64,000 bases of DNA from Shimia_B sp038528385. Lineage in GTDB: Bacteria; Pseudomonadota; Alphaproteobacteria; Rhodobacterales; Rhodobacteraceae. Location of the stretch: assembly GCA_038528385.1 (NCBI GenBank), contig JBCBET010000001.1, positions 310,001 to 374,000 on the forward strand, in the 5' to 3' direction. A program made the translations under genes and the position numbers. Positions within the stretch are counted from its first letter, which is position 1, and every line of letters begins with the position of its first letter. Below the pieces are notes generated by a model. That model ran no database searches. It saw only the letters and a list, made by a program, of their open reading frames with translations, and was not told where the DNA came from. This document shows, piece by piece, positions 8,318 to 17,123 of this stretch.

Positions 8318-9163
8318 ATGCGCCGTTCCACACTCCTGCTCTTGGCAGACGAAACGACGACGGACGATGAATTCCAGGGGGCCGCGGAAAGGGCGGCAGC
8401 CGCCGACGATTTCCTTGCAGTCCTGCTGCACCGGCGGATGCCGACCCTTCCTCTGAACTCGTACGGCGCACTGCCCTACAGCCCCATGCATGTTCCGAAT
8501 GACTGGCCGTCGCAGTTAGACGCAAGCAGCGGCGCCCTCAAGGAGCGCGCGAGCGAAGTGGAGCATATCCTCACCGCCGCCGGGGCTTCGGGCGAGGTCC
8601 GCACGCTTTGGTGCTCGGATTCCGAAATTCAGAGATATGTCGAACTCTCCGCGAAGACCTCAGACCTCGCATTTCTTACCCAGAGCGTCCGCGGGGATGA
8701 GGAGCTCTTTCGACACATGCTTCACGGTGTGCTCTTTCGATCACCCATCGGCGTGATGCTCAACGCCCAGCCCGGATTTGCCCGAAAGAACATCTTGATC
8801 GCTTGGGACAACAGCAGCGCCGCCGCCCGGGCGGTGCACCTTTCCCTCGACATGCTGATCGACGCAGACAGCGTCACCATCGCCTGTTTCGATCCCCCGG
8901 CCCTACAAGACGGCGACAAATACGAGCCCGGCGCCGCCTTGGCCACTTGGCTCAGTCGGCATGATTGCTCCATTTCCGTGGCGCAGTACCCGACCGGGGG
9001 CGCGGAAGTGGCCGATGTCATCGCGGACCGCGCGCGGGAGGCCGGTGCGGACCTCGTTGTCATGGGCGCCTATGGTCGTTCGCGCATGAGGCAGGCAATC
9101 CTCGGCGGCACCACGCGGACAATGATCGACCAAACCGATCTGCCGGTTTTCCTCGCGCACTGA
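8318..9163 (+). CDS. Universal stress protein, copy 2
   Basis: 281 residues with two Usp-like halves. The C-terminal half carries VVMGAYGRSRMRQAILGGTT, a full G-x2-G-x9-G-[ST]-type nucleotide-binding pattern. The N-terminal half is more divergent. It begins 10 bases after the first usp gene and is followed 40 bases later by the acyl-CoA synthetase gene, consistent with one transcript. The two usp genes are not near-identical, so they are old paralogues rather than a recent duplication. Confidence 0.87.
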   Translation: MRRSTLLLLADETTTDDEFQGAAERAAAADDFLAVLLHRRMPTLPLNSYGALPYSPMHVPNDWPSQLDASSGALKERASEVEHILTAAGASGEVRTLWCSDSEIQRYVELSAKTSDLAFLTQSVRGDEELFRHMLHGVLFRSPIGVMLNAQPGFARKNILIAWDNSSAAARAVHLSLDMLIDADSVTIACFDPPALQDGDKYEPGAALATWLSRHDCSISVAQYPTGGAEVADVIADRAREAGADLVVMGAYGRSRMRQAILGGTTRTMIDQTDLPVFLAH

Positions 9164-9203
9164 GACCCTTCCCCCATTCCAACGACTGTCAGAGACCGAG
9201 AGC

Positions 9204-11324
9204 ATGGCCATGGGCGTCGAAGACCTGCTGAACCCGCACAGCATCGCCGTCTACGGCGCCTCCCCGCGGCAGACATCTCCTGCCGCGCATATCTTCCGGA
9301 ACCTCATTGGACAGGGGTTTGCCGGACCCGTGACGGCGATCAATCCGAAATACGCCCATATCGGATCGCATCCCTGCTTTCCCTCCCAGGTCGTCGCCGG
9401 GCAAAAATGCGATCTGGCCGTCATCGCCATTCCTCCGGCTGCAGTGCCTCAGGCATTGCAGGACTGCGCCGCGGTCGGCACGCGCGCTGCGATCATCATC
9501 ACCGCAGGTTTCGAGGATGGGACCGGGCCCGCGAGCACATCGCGATTGCTCAAAGTGGCGAGGGAGGCGGGGATCGTCCTCATGGGTCCCAACTGCCTGG
9601 GGCTCCTGCGCCCGCATCTAAGGCTCAACGCGACGTTTCAGTCGACCCTTCCCCCGGTCGGGGGGCTCGCGCTGATATCCCAATCAGGGGCGATCTGCTC
9701 GGCCATGGCCGACATGGCGGAAACGAAAGGGCTTGCCTTCAGCCTCATGATGTCACTGGGAAACTCGCTCGACATCGGGCTGCCGGAAGCGATCCGAGCC
9801 GCTTCAGGGGATGCCAGGACGAAGGTGATCCTCGTCTACGTGGAGGGCGTGCGAAGGGGCGAGGCATTCCGGGCGGCACTTTCCGAGGCGTGCGGGTCAA
9901 AGCCCGTGATCGTGCTCAAGGCGGGGCGGCACGCGGCGGGCTCCGAGGCAGCGTCGACCCATACCGGCGCTTTGATCGGGTCGGACCGCGTATTCAGCGC
10001 CGTGCTGAGGGATGCAGGCGCGGTGCAGGTGCAAACGCTCAGTGCCCTGATCGAAACGGCGAGGCTCCTCGACCGGGTGGACGTCTCTGGACCGAGACTG
10101 GCCGTCGTCACCAATGGTGGGGGCGCGGGCGTGCTGACGGCGGACCGCCTGGCGGATCGTCACGTCCCGGACGCGCCGCTCCCTCAGGCCGTAGTCGAGG
10201 GGCTCGATGCCGTGCTCAGCCCCAACTGGTCGCGGCGCAACCCGCTCGATCTCGTGGGCGACGCCACAGCCGAGCATTTCAAGGCCGCCATTCTCGCCTG
10301 CCTTGAGAGCCGTGATTTCGATGCTGTCCTTGCGCTCTTGAGCCCGCAATCCATGACGGCGCCCTCGGCGGTGGCGGAGGGCCTCGTGGAGGCGAGGAAT
10401 GCCACGCCCAAACCCGTCCTGACATGCTTCCTCGGCGGCTCCACGGTCGCCTCGGCGCGGGCTTATCTGAAGGGTCAGGGTATCGTGGATTTCGATCTCC
10501 CGGAGGACGCCGTCATCGCCTTCTCCAACGCCCTCTCCGCGAAGCAAGCGCAGGGCCGCACGCGACGCGCCCCGAGAATTGCCGCGCCCGTCCATGCAGG
10601 GTCCGCGGGCGCCATCCGGGACGTGGGACCCTTCGCACCGGGGCTTCTGAGCGATAGCGCGTCCCGCCAGCTCCTTGCGCGGGCGGGCATCCCCTGCCCC
10701 ATCCCGCAAACGGCCGGAACCGAGGAGGCCGCCGTCGCGATGGCCGCGGAGCTGCCCGGAGCGGCGGTGCTCAAGGTCGCCTCTCCCGATGTCTCTCACA
10801 AAAGCGAGGTCAACGGCGTCTTGCTCAACGTCATGGGCCCGGCTGATATCAAGGCGGGTTTCAGACGGATCAAGGCCGAGCTCGCACGCACGCAGCCCGA
10901 TGCGCGGTTCTCCGGCGTGACGATCGAGCCTTTCGTCGCGTTCTCAGACGCGCGGGAGCTCTTGATCGGAGTGACGAAGGACCCCGTCTTCGGTCAGGTT
11001 CTGACCTTTGGGACCGGGGGCACGCTTGTCGAATTCATTGATGACGTCAGCACCGCGCTCCTGCCCCTGACGCATGAGCGCGCGCTGGAAATGATCTCTG
11101 CCACGAAAGTGGCAAAGCTCCTCGGTCCATTCAGAAGCATGGAGCCTGTCTCCCTCGAGGCAATCGCCGGCATCCTGAGGTCCGTCTCCGACCTCTGCGC
11201 GACCCTCCCCGAGATCGAAGAGCTGGACATCAACCCCCTACTCGCCTCGCCCGAAGGACTTTGCGCCGTGGACGCGCGCATCCGCATCGGCGGGAGCGAC
11301 ACGCCGCTCCTTTCGCCGGAGTAA
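9204..11324 (+). CDS. ADP-forming acyl-CoA (acetate-CoA) ligase, single-chain
   Basis: A 706-residue fusion of the alpha and beta parts of NDP-forming acyl-CoA synthetase. In order: CoA-binding domain (about 5-130, starting IAVYGAS), two succinyl-CoA-ligase-like domains with the phospho-His motif STHTGALIGSD, and a C-terminal ATP-grasp domain ending ELDINPLL. It makes ATP from acyl-CoA, useful when respiration is blocked and pyruvate flows to acetate. It lacks the GNAT acetyltransferase domain of PatZ-type homologues; a decayed copy of that type lies at 22.1-24.3 kb. Two in-frame ATGs (9204, 9210) are possible. Its 3' end overlaps the convergent ATPase gene by 87 bases. Confidence 0.9.
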   Translation: MAMGVEDLLNPHSIAVYGASPRQTSPAAHIFRNLIGQGFAGPVTAINPKYAHIGSHPCFPSQVVAGQKCDLAVIAIPPAAVPQALQDCAAVGTRAAIIITAGFEDGTGPASTSRLLKVAREAGIVLMGPNCLGLLRPHLRLNATFQSTLPPVGGLALISQSGAICSAMADMAETKGLAFSLMMSLGNSLDIGLPEAIRAASGDARTKVILVYVEGVRRGEAFRAALSEACGSKPVIVLKAGRHAAGSEAASTHTGALIGSDRVFSAVLRDAGAVQVQTLSALIETARLLDRVDVSGPRLAVVTNGGGAGVLTADRLADRHVPDAPLPQAVVEGLDAVLSPNWSRRNPLDLVGDATAEHFKAAILACLESRDFDAVLALLSPQSMTAPSAVAEGLVEARNATPKPVLTCFLGGSTVASARAYLKGQGIVDFDLPEDAVIAFSNALSAKQAQGRTRRAPRIAAPVHAGSAGAIRDVGPFAPGLLSDSASRQLLARAGIPCPIPQTAGTEEAAVAMAAELPGAAVLKVASPDVSHKSEVNGVLLNVMGPADIKAGFRRIKAELARTQPDARFSGVTIEPFVAFSDARELLIGVTKDPVFGQVLTFGTGGTLVEFIDDVSTALLPLTHERALEMISATKVAKLLGPFRSMEPVSLEAIAGILRSVSDLCATLPEIEELDINPLLASPEGLCAVDARIRIGGSDTPLLSPE

Positions 11325-13829
11325 TAGGACCTTCGCCACCTCGGGAACGACGATGAGCGGCACTGCCAGCATGGCAATCCACTGCCAATGCACCAGCGAA
11401 AGCGGGACCGTCTGCAACAGGACCTGCATCGGCGGAAGGTAGACGGCGGCCACTTGCAGGGCCAGCATGGCAAGGAGCGCGGCAATCAGGGCGCGATTGG
11501 ACAACCAACCGAGCCGCGTGACCGGACTGTGGAGCGACCTGAATGCGAAGACCGAGACTTTCTCGAATACCACCATCGCGGTGAAGGCCAGCGTGTTCGC
11601 GAGTGCGGGATCCTCGGGCAGGTATCGGTAGAAGAGAAAGAGGCTCGCCGCACCGGTATAAAGGCCGAACGCCGCAATGAGACCGAGGCCCGCCCGCCCC
11701 AGCACGGGGCTTCCGGGGGTCCTCGGAGCTTCGTCCATCAGCCCGGGCTCCGCCTTTTCAAGGCCCAAGGCCACGGCTGTCACACCGTCGGTGATCAGGT
11801 TCATCCAAAGGATCTGTGTGGGCAAGAAGATCAGGGGCCCGCCCACGAGGAGGTTCACGACGAGGGCCACGACCTCTCCCGCATTCGAGCTGAGCAGGTA
11901 GCGGACGAACTTCTTGATATTAGCGAACTGACGCCGCCCTTCCTCGATCGCGTTCACGATCGTGGCGAAGTTGTCATCGAGGAGGATGACATCCGCCGCT
12001 TCCTGGGCGACGTCCGTCCCGCGTTGCCCCATGGCTACGCCGATATCCGCCTGTTTGAGTGCAGGCGCGTCGTTCACGCCGTCGCCCGTCATGGCAACCA
12101 CGGCGCCGGACGCTTGAAGCAGGCCCACAAGGCGGAGCTTATCAGCAGGTCGCGTTCGCGCGAAAAGGATGTCTGTTCTCAGGCAGTCGGCGAGCGCCTC
12201 ATCGCCCATGTCATGAAGCTCGGCGCCCGTGAGCACGCGCGCAACGGGCAGGCCCAGTTTCTCCGCAATCGCACGGGCCGTCACCGGGCTGTCGCCGGTG
12301 ATCATGATCACACGCATGCCCGCCTGTCGCGCGAGCGAGATGGCACCGGCTACCTCTTTGCGCGGCGGGTCCATGAGGCCCGCGAAGCCGAGGAGGCAGA
12401 GATCGGTTTCCGAGGTATCGGTGGGACCATTCGTCTTGCGGTCCGCGAGACCGATGATCCGTAAGCCACCGGCCGCCATGTCCTCGAAGACCTGCGTCAG
12501 CTCTGCCCGGCGTGGGTCAGTCAGGGGGATGTCTCCGGCCTCGGTTGCTTCGCGGGTGCATCTGTCGAGGATCACCTCCGGCGCGCCCTTGACCAGGAGC
12601 GTGGGGCCGGTTTCGTCGTGCAATAGGACGGACATGCGTTTGCGCTCGCTCGAAAACGGCGCCTCGAACAAGGGGCGGTCCTGACCCTCGACACCGATCC
12701 CGGCAGCAAGACGCAGGAGCGCGAGCTCCGTCGGGCTGCCGATGTGCTGCACCTTGCCGTCATCGTCCTCCACGATCGCCGCATGGGTGCAGGACCGCGC
12801 AACACTCGCAAGTCGCTCGAGCGGCACTGAATTGTGCGCCTCCCCGAAACCCTTTTCAGCGTCATGGGCCTGACCCGCGCACCAGAGCGTGGTGGCCCGC
12901 ATCTCGTTCTCGGTAAGCGTGCCCGTTTTGTCCGTGCAAATCACGGAGGCCGCACCGAGGGTCTCCACCGCCTGCATCCGGCGCACCAGGGCCTGCCGTC
13001 GGACCATGGCCCCTGCCCCGAGAGCGAGCGTGATCGTCACCACCGCCGGGAGCCCCTCGGGCACCATGGCCACGGCCAGAGAGATCGCCGTCAGCGTCAT
13101 TTCCAACAGCCCCTGCCCGGCGAGCAATCCCAAGGCCGCGACGAGGATGCCCACGGCGATCGCAGCAATCCCAAGCCACTTGGCGAGAGAGCCGAGCGCG
13201 ATCTGCAACTGCGTGGCACGTCGGTCGATGCCCCCGGTGAGCTTGGCAATCTGCGCGAAATCGGTTGCTGCTCCCGTGGCCGTGACGCGCGCTTCGGCTC
13301 CACCGGAGACGAGTGTGGTTCCCGCGAAGATCCCGTCTCCCGCCGCTTTCGTGACAGGCAAGGACTCGCCCGTCAGGATGCTCTCGTCGAAGGACGTCTC
13401 TCGCGTCGTGACGAGCTGGGCATCGGCGGCGATCCGATCTCCCGTGCTGATGAGGAGGATATCGCCCGGCACCACCTCTCGGGCGGCGATGGTCGCCTCG
13501 CGGCCATTGCGCCTCACCGTGGCGGTGGGGTCGAGCATGGATGTGAGCGCGGCCAGGGCAGTCTCGGCACGCCATTCCTGGAAGAAGCCCAAAGCCGCGT
13601 TGAGAACCAAAACGGCTGCGATCACGGATGCATCTATCCATTCGCCCAGGGCAGCGGCGACGGCGATGGCAACCGCCAGGATGACCACCAAGGAGCTCTG
13701 GAACTGTTGCGCCGCCGTGCCCCACCACGGCCGCGGCGGCGCCTTCGGCAGCACGTTCTGACCGTGTTCGGCAAGCGCGGCCGCCGCGTCCGCGCTGCTG
13801 AGCCCGGGATCAGGAAGGTGCGGGTCCAT
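11238..13829 (-). CDS. P2-type cation-transporting ATPase (calcium-ATPase-like)
   Basis: An 863-residue P-type pump. It has the actuator TGES (153-156), PEGL in membrane helix 4 (257-260), the phosphorylation motif DKTGT with Asp300, a nucleotide-binding domain with KGAPEV, the hinge MTGDGVNDAPALK, and C-terminal helices 5-10. This layout fits the PMR1/SERCA-like cluster, so Ca2+ or Mn2+ is the likely substrate. ATG 13829 has no ribosome site; a GTG at 13847 in frame also lacks one. The FixK box at 13863 places a class II start of transcription within one base of ATG 13829, so a leaderless message is possible. The mycobacterial hypoxia regulon also contains a P2 ATPase, CtpF. Confidence 0.9.
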   Translation of the reverse strand: MDPHLPDPGLSSADAAAALAEHGQNVLPKAPPRPWWGTAAQQFQSSLVVILAVAIAVAAALGEWIDASVIAAVLVLNAALGFFQEWRAETALAALTSMLDPTATVRRNGREATIAAREVVPGDILLISTGDRIAADAQLVTTRETSFDESILTGESLPVTKAAGDGIFAGTTLVSGGAEARVTATGAATDFAQIAKLTGGIDRRATQLQIALGSLAKWLGIAAIAVGILVAALGLLAGQGLLEMTLTAISLAVAMVPEGLPAVVTITLALGAGAMVRRQALVRRMQAVETLGAASVICTDKTGTLTENEMRATTLWCAGQAHDAEKGFGEAHNSVPLERLASVARSCTHAAIVEDDDGKVQHIGSPTELALLRLAAGIGVEGQDRPLFEAPFSSERKRMSVLLHDETGPTLLVKGAPEVILDRCTREATEAGDIPLTDPRRAELTQVFEDMAAGGLRIIGLADRKTNGPTDTSETDLCLLGFAGLMDPPRKEVAGAISLARQAGMRVIMITGDSPVTARAIAEKLGLPVARVLTGAELHDMGDEALADCLRTDILFARTRPADKLRLVGLLQASGAVVAMTGDGVNDAPALKQADIGVAMGQRGTDVAQEAADVILLDDNFATIVNAIEEGRRQFANIKKFVRYLLSSNAGEVVALVVNLLVGGPLIFLPTQILWMNLITDGVTAVALGLEKAEPGLMDEAPRTPGSPVLGRAGLGLIAAFGLYTGAASLFLFYRYLPEDPALANTLAFTAMVVFEKVSVFAFRSLHSPVTRLGWLSNRALIAALLAMLALQVAAVYLPPMQVLLQTVPLSLVHWQWIAMLAVPLIVVPEVAKVLLLRRKERRVAPADADARVHGAKSFGRGE

Positions 13830-13862
13830 GGCCCAGTGGTGCCGCACAATAGCGGGCCCGGA

Positions 13863-13876
13863 TTGACGGAGATCAA
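13863..13876. promoter_or_regulatory. FNR/FixK-type box between the ATPase and phasin genes
   Basis: TTGACGGAGATCAA sits between two divergent genes and could drive both. A 41.5-base offset points to 13828 on the minus strand (the ATPase ATG is 13829) and to about 13911 on the plus strand (phasin ATG 13930). An identical 14-mer precedes mlaE at 29549. Confidence 0.75.
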
Positions 13877-13929
13877 CTCACCCACACTGCAAGACTTTAA
13901 TCTGCAATCCGCAGTTGAGGAGAACCGGA

Positions 13930-14289
13930 ATGCCCAAAACACCATCGCCAGAAACGAGCTCACCCTTGGAGCCCGAAAAGGTCATCCAATCGATCGCGGA
14001 CCTCCAAGGCTCCGGTTTCGGATCGTTGGCATGGCTTGGAACCAAGTGGATGGAGACCATGAGTGACGTGGGCGCGGAGTGGCTGAGCTTCGTCGCCGAC
14101 CGCGTGAAAGAGGACGTGAAGACCCAGCACGAACTGCTGCACGCAAAGACAATCGGAGACGTCCAGAAAATCCAGGCCACCTTCCTGCAGAAAGCCATGG
14201 ACGACTACCACGACGAGACGGGGAAGATCGTCGAGTTCTGTTCGAACGCCATGTCGGAAATCCACTCCAAGGCGGAAAAGAAAAACTAG
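13930..14289 (+). CDS. Phasin family protein (PHB granule-associated)
   Basis: A 119-residue, mostly helical amphipathic protein with repeated hydrophobic spacing, of the size and style of alphaproteobacterial phasins. Phasins coat polyhydroxybutyrate granules. ATG 13930 is preceded by GAGGAG at eight bases. The gene converges on the PHB synthase gene with a four-base overlap, which supports the assignment. No single diagnostic motif exists for this family, so the call rests on length, helical character and neighbourhood. Confidence 0.75.
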   Translation: MPKTPSPETSSPLEPEKVIQSIADLQGSGFGSLAWLGTKWMETMSDVGAEWLSFVADRVKEDVKTQHELLHAKTIGDVQKIQATFLQKAMDDYHDETGKIVEFCSNAMSEIHSKAEKKN

Positions 14290-15914
14290 CCGAGGACATA
14301 AGTTCCCGGCGCCGGCCCGAGTGACGGGAGGGGATCGAACGCGGAGCGCGGCGCGCTGCGCTCCGCGAGCCATTGAGACCAATCCGTCCACCACGACCCG
14401 TCGGTGGGCATTGTCCGGTCGAACCACGCATCCGGTCCCACGAAACGGGTGCCTTCCTCCTTTGCGAGAACCCTGAAGTGTCTCCGCCGATGCCCGGGCT
14501 CCGACAGGACGCCGCCGTTATGACCACCATTGGTGAGGACGAAACGCACGTCTGTGTCGGTGAGAGCCAGCAACTTGAAGACGGACCGCCACGGGGAAAC
14601 ATGATCCGTCTCCGTGGCGAGGCAGTAAACGGGACACCGAATATCCGTGAGGGAGACGCGCCGGGCATCCACGCGGTAGCTGCGGTTTGCGAGTCCATTC
14701 TCGAGGAAGAGCTTTCTCAGATAGGTGGTGTGCATCCGCGCCGGCATGCGCGTGGCGTCCGCGTTCCATGCCATTAGATCATTGATCGGCGTCCGCTCGC
14801 CCAGCAGGTAGTGGCGGATGACACGGCTCCAGATCAGATCCGCCGACCGGAGCATCTGGAAGGCCGCTGCCATCTCTTTGGCCTCGAGGTATCCCCTCTC
14901 GTTCATGACATCCTCGAGGAAGGCGACCTGCGCCTCGGTCATGAAAATCCCGAGCTCTCCAGGCTCGGTGAAGTCGGTCTGGCTTGCGAGAAGGGTCGTG
15001 GAAGCAAAGGAGGCGTCTCCCTGCGGCTGCGCGGCCGCGGCAATAGCCAGAAGCGTGCCCCCCAGGCAGTAGCCCACGGCGTGGACGCGGTTGTGGCCGT
15101 GCGCCGCCAGGAAGGTCAGCGCGTCGCGAATGCCTAACTGGAGATAGTCGTCGAGATCGAGGTCCACGTCGGACGCATCCGGGTTCTTCCAAGACAGCAT
15201 GAAGACCTCGAAGCCCTGATCCACCAAATATTTCACGACGGAATTGCTGGGCGATAGATCGAGGATGTAGAACTTCATGATCCACGCAGGGACGACGAAG
15301 ATGGGCGGACCCTTGGAAGCCCCATTCGAGGGAAGATAATGCAAGAGCTCCACGAGCCGATTTCGGAAGACCACCTGTCCGGGCGTGATGGCCACGTCCT
15401 TGCCCACCTCGAAGCCTTCCGCCGGTCGCGGCTTTCGGCGCAGAGTGGTGCTCACGTCCGTCAGCCAATTGTCAAAGCCGTCAACCAAACTCTCACCGCC
15501 GCTCTGAAACGCCCGTTGGGCGACCAACGGGTTCGTTGCCGCGTAGTTGGAAGGGCTGGCCATATCGAGCGCTTGGCGCGCGTAGAAATCAACGGCCCGC
15601 TGGTGCTTCGGGTCGACGCCTGGCAGGGGAGCGAGGGCGACCTGCCACCATGCCTGCGTGGCCAGGAACGCGCTCTTGTAGAAAGAGAACGGCGGGTCGT
15701 CCCAGAGCGCGTCGGCAAAGCGCCTGTCCTCTCGGTGCTTCGACACGGGAAGAAGCATCGCAGAAGACCACATCTCCAGCTGGCGTTCGGGGGAAAGGGC
15801 GACATGGGTCGCCCAGTCCGTCCAGGCCACCATCAACCCGGCCGGGGACACGCCGCCGCTCAGCTTGGCGAGGAGCGAATGGAAGGATTGATCGGCAGAT
15901 TGCCCCATCGTCAA
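14286..15914 (-). CDS. phaC: Poly(3-hydroxyalkanoate) synthase, class I type
   Basis: Polymerises 3-hydroxyacyl-CoA into the storage polyester. 542 residues with an N-terminal PhaC domain and an alpha/beta-hydrolase core. The lipase-like box is GYCLGG with nucleophile Cys283. The other catalytic residues are Asp437 in TETDHVSPW and His465 in NGGHNGG. Its ATG overlaps the stop codon of the HlyD gene as ATGA (a second ATG lies two codons in), so it is the last gene of an operon running flavodoxin, ABC ATPase, permease, adaptor, synthase. A storage-polymer enzyme translationally coupled to an exporter is unusual. Polymer synthesis is an electron sink under low oxygen. Confidence 0.92.
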   Translation of the reverse strand: MTMGQSADQSFHSLLAKLSGGVSPAGLMVAWTDWATHVALSPERQLEMWSSAMLLPVSKHREDRRFADALWDDPPFSFYKSAFLATQAWWQVALAPLPGVDPKHQRAVDFYARQALDMASPSNYAATNPLVAQRAFQSGGESLVDGFDNWLTDVSTTLRRKPRPAEGFEVGKDVAITPGQVVFRNRLVELLHYLPSNGASKGPPIFVVPAWIMKFYILDLSPSNSVVKYLVDQGFEVFMLSWKNPDASDVDLDLDDYLQLGIRDALTFLAAHGHNRVHAVGYCLGGTLLAIAAAAQPQGDASFASTTLLASQTDFTEPGELGIFMTEAQVAFLEDVMNERGYLEAKEMAAAFQMLRSADLIWSRVIRHYLLGERTPINDLMAWNADATRMPARMHTTYLRKLFLENGLANRSYRVDARRVSLTDIRCPVYCLATETDHVSPWRSVFKLLALTDTDVRFVLTNGGHNGGVLSEPGHRRRHFRVLAKEEGTRFVGPDAWFDRTMPTDGSWWTDWSQWLAERSAPRSAFDPLPSLGPAPGTYVLG

Positions 15915-17119
15915 AACCGAACCCGTTCGGAGATCGCGCTCCCTTCCACCAGCGTGTCAGGGGGATGGGTGATGACTTGCGCTCCGCTGCCGAGCCCCTC
16001 TTTGACGACCGCCAGGCGTCCATCATGGCGTCCGAGTTCGACGGGCTGCTTGATCGCGATCCCCTCCAGCGCTTGAAACACGTACCACTGCGCGCCGTCC
16101 CTGAACGCCGCGCTGAGCGGGACGAGGAGCGCGTCATCGGTCCGCCACTCCTCGATCCTTGCATAGACAGAAAAACCGTGGCCAAGCCCAGCCTGCCCCG
16201 GGCCCGAGGTCGTGATGTCGAGCAGGGCATCCACCCGCTGTTCCTCGATGCCGAGAGCCGACACCACCGTGCGTGCCGTTGGTTCGATCCGGCGCAGTCG
16301 GGCCTCTAGGACGCCGTCTCCACCCCAACGCTCGAGTGTCGCGAGAGCACCCTCCTGGAGCCTCGTGGCATCCGCCGACAGGAGATTGACCACCACCTCC
16401 AATGCCGCCGGGTCCCCGATGGAGAGGAGTGTTTCCCCCGCGACCACGGGACGCGCGCTCACATCGCTCTGCGACAGCACCATTCCGTCGGACGGCGCGA
16501 AGAGCTGAACACAACAGGCGAATACACCTGTCGCCTCCCCGGGATCATCGAGCGCTGCGCGGGCCCGTTCCTGCGATGCACGCGCCATGGCGAGCCGCGC
16601 CTCTGCGGATGCAGCTCCGGACTGCGCCAGTTCCACCTGCATCCCCGCGTCTTCGAGGCGTGTGAGGCTCGCGGCGCCACGGGCGACAAGCGCTTCGGCG
16701 CGCTCGGACTGGCTGATGGAATACCGCACTTCGGCCAAGGTGCGCGCAACTTCCGCCTCGGCGAAGAGAACCTGCGCATCCGCCTCGAGGAGCGATGCCT
16801 CCGCTTGCGCGCGGCTGCGGCTGTCTAGGAGCGGGGCGGAGGCTGGCTGCACCTGGGCCACGACCGTCTCTCCCGCCACCACGGGATCTCCCACCGATAG
16901 CGGCAGGCGAAGCAGAGTTCCCGAGATGGGCGCGCTCACGGTATAGAGCTCCCGAACGCGCGTTTCGCCCTCCGCATCCACGGTGATGACGAGGCTGCCG
17001 CGTTCCACCGTTGCGAGATCGACGGCCACGGGCTCCTCACGGAACGCCGTGACCAGAAGCGCCAAGATCAAGCCGACGATGAGCGCGGCGATGGAAACGG
17101 TCCGGATAGAGACATGCAT
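15911..17119 (-). CDS. HlyD/RND-type periplasmic adaptor protein
   Basis: 402 residues with one N-terminal membrane anchor (about residues 8-26), then a biotinyl-lipoyl-like half-domain, a long alpha-helical hairpin rich in Ala/Glu/Arg (about 90-190), the second lipoyl half around AGETLLSIGDP, and a beta-barrel. Such adaptors join an inner-membrane ABC transporter to the periplasm or an outer-membrane channel. ATG 17119 lies four bases after the permease stop with GGGAG ahead of it. It works with the two preceding genes as a MacAB/DevBCA-like set. No TolC-type gene is present in the window. Confidence 0.88.
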   Translation of the reverse strand: MHVSIRTVSIAALIVGLILALLVTAFREEPVAVDLATVERGSLVITVDAEGETRVRELYTVSAPISGTLLRLPLSVGDPVVAGETVVAQVQPASAPLLDSRSRAQAEASLLEADAQVLFAEAEVARTLAEVRYSISQSERAEALVARGAASLTRLEDAGMQVELAQSGAASAEARLAMARASQERARAALDDPGEATGVFACCVQLFAPSDGMVLSQSDVSARPVVAGETLLSIGDPAALEVVVNLLSADATRLQEGALATLERWGGDGVLEARLRRIEPTARTVVSALGIEEQRVDALLDITTSGPGQAGLGHGFSVYARIEEWRTDDALLVPLSAAFRDGAQWYVFQALEGIAIKQPVELGRHDGRLAVVKEGLGSGAQVITHPPDTLVEGSAISERVRF

Positions 17120-17123
17120 CGTC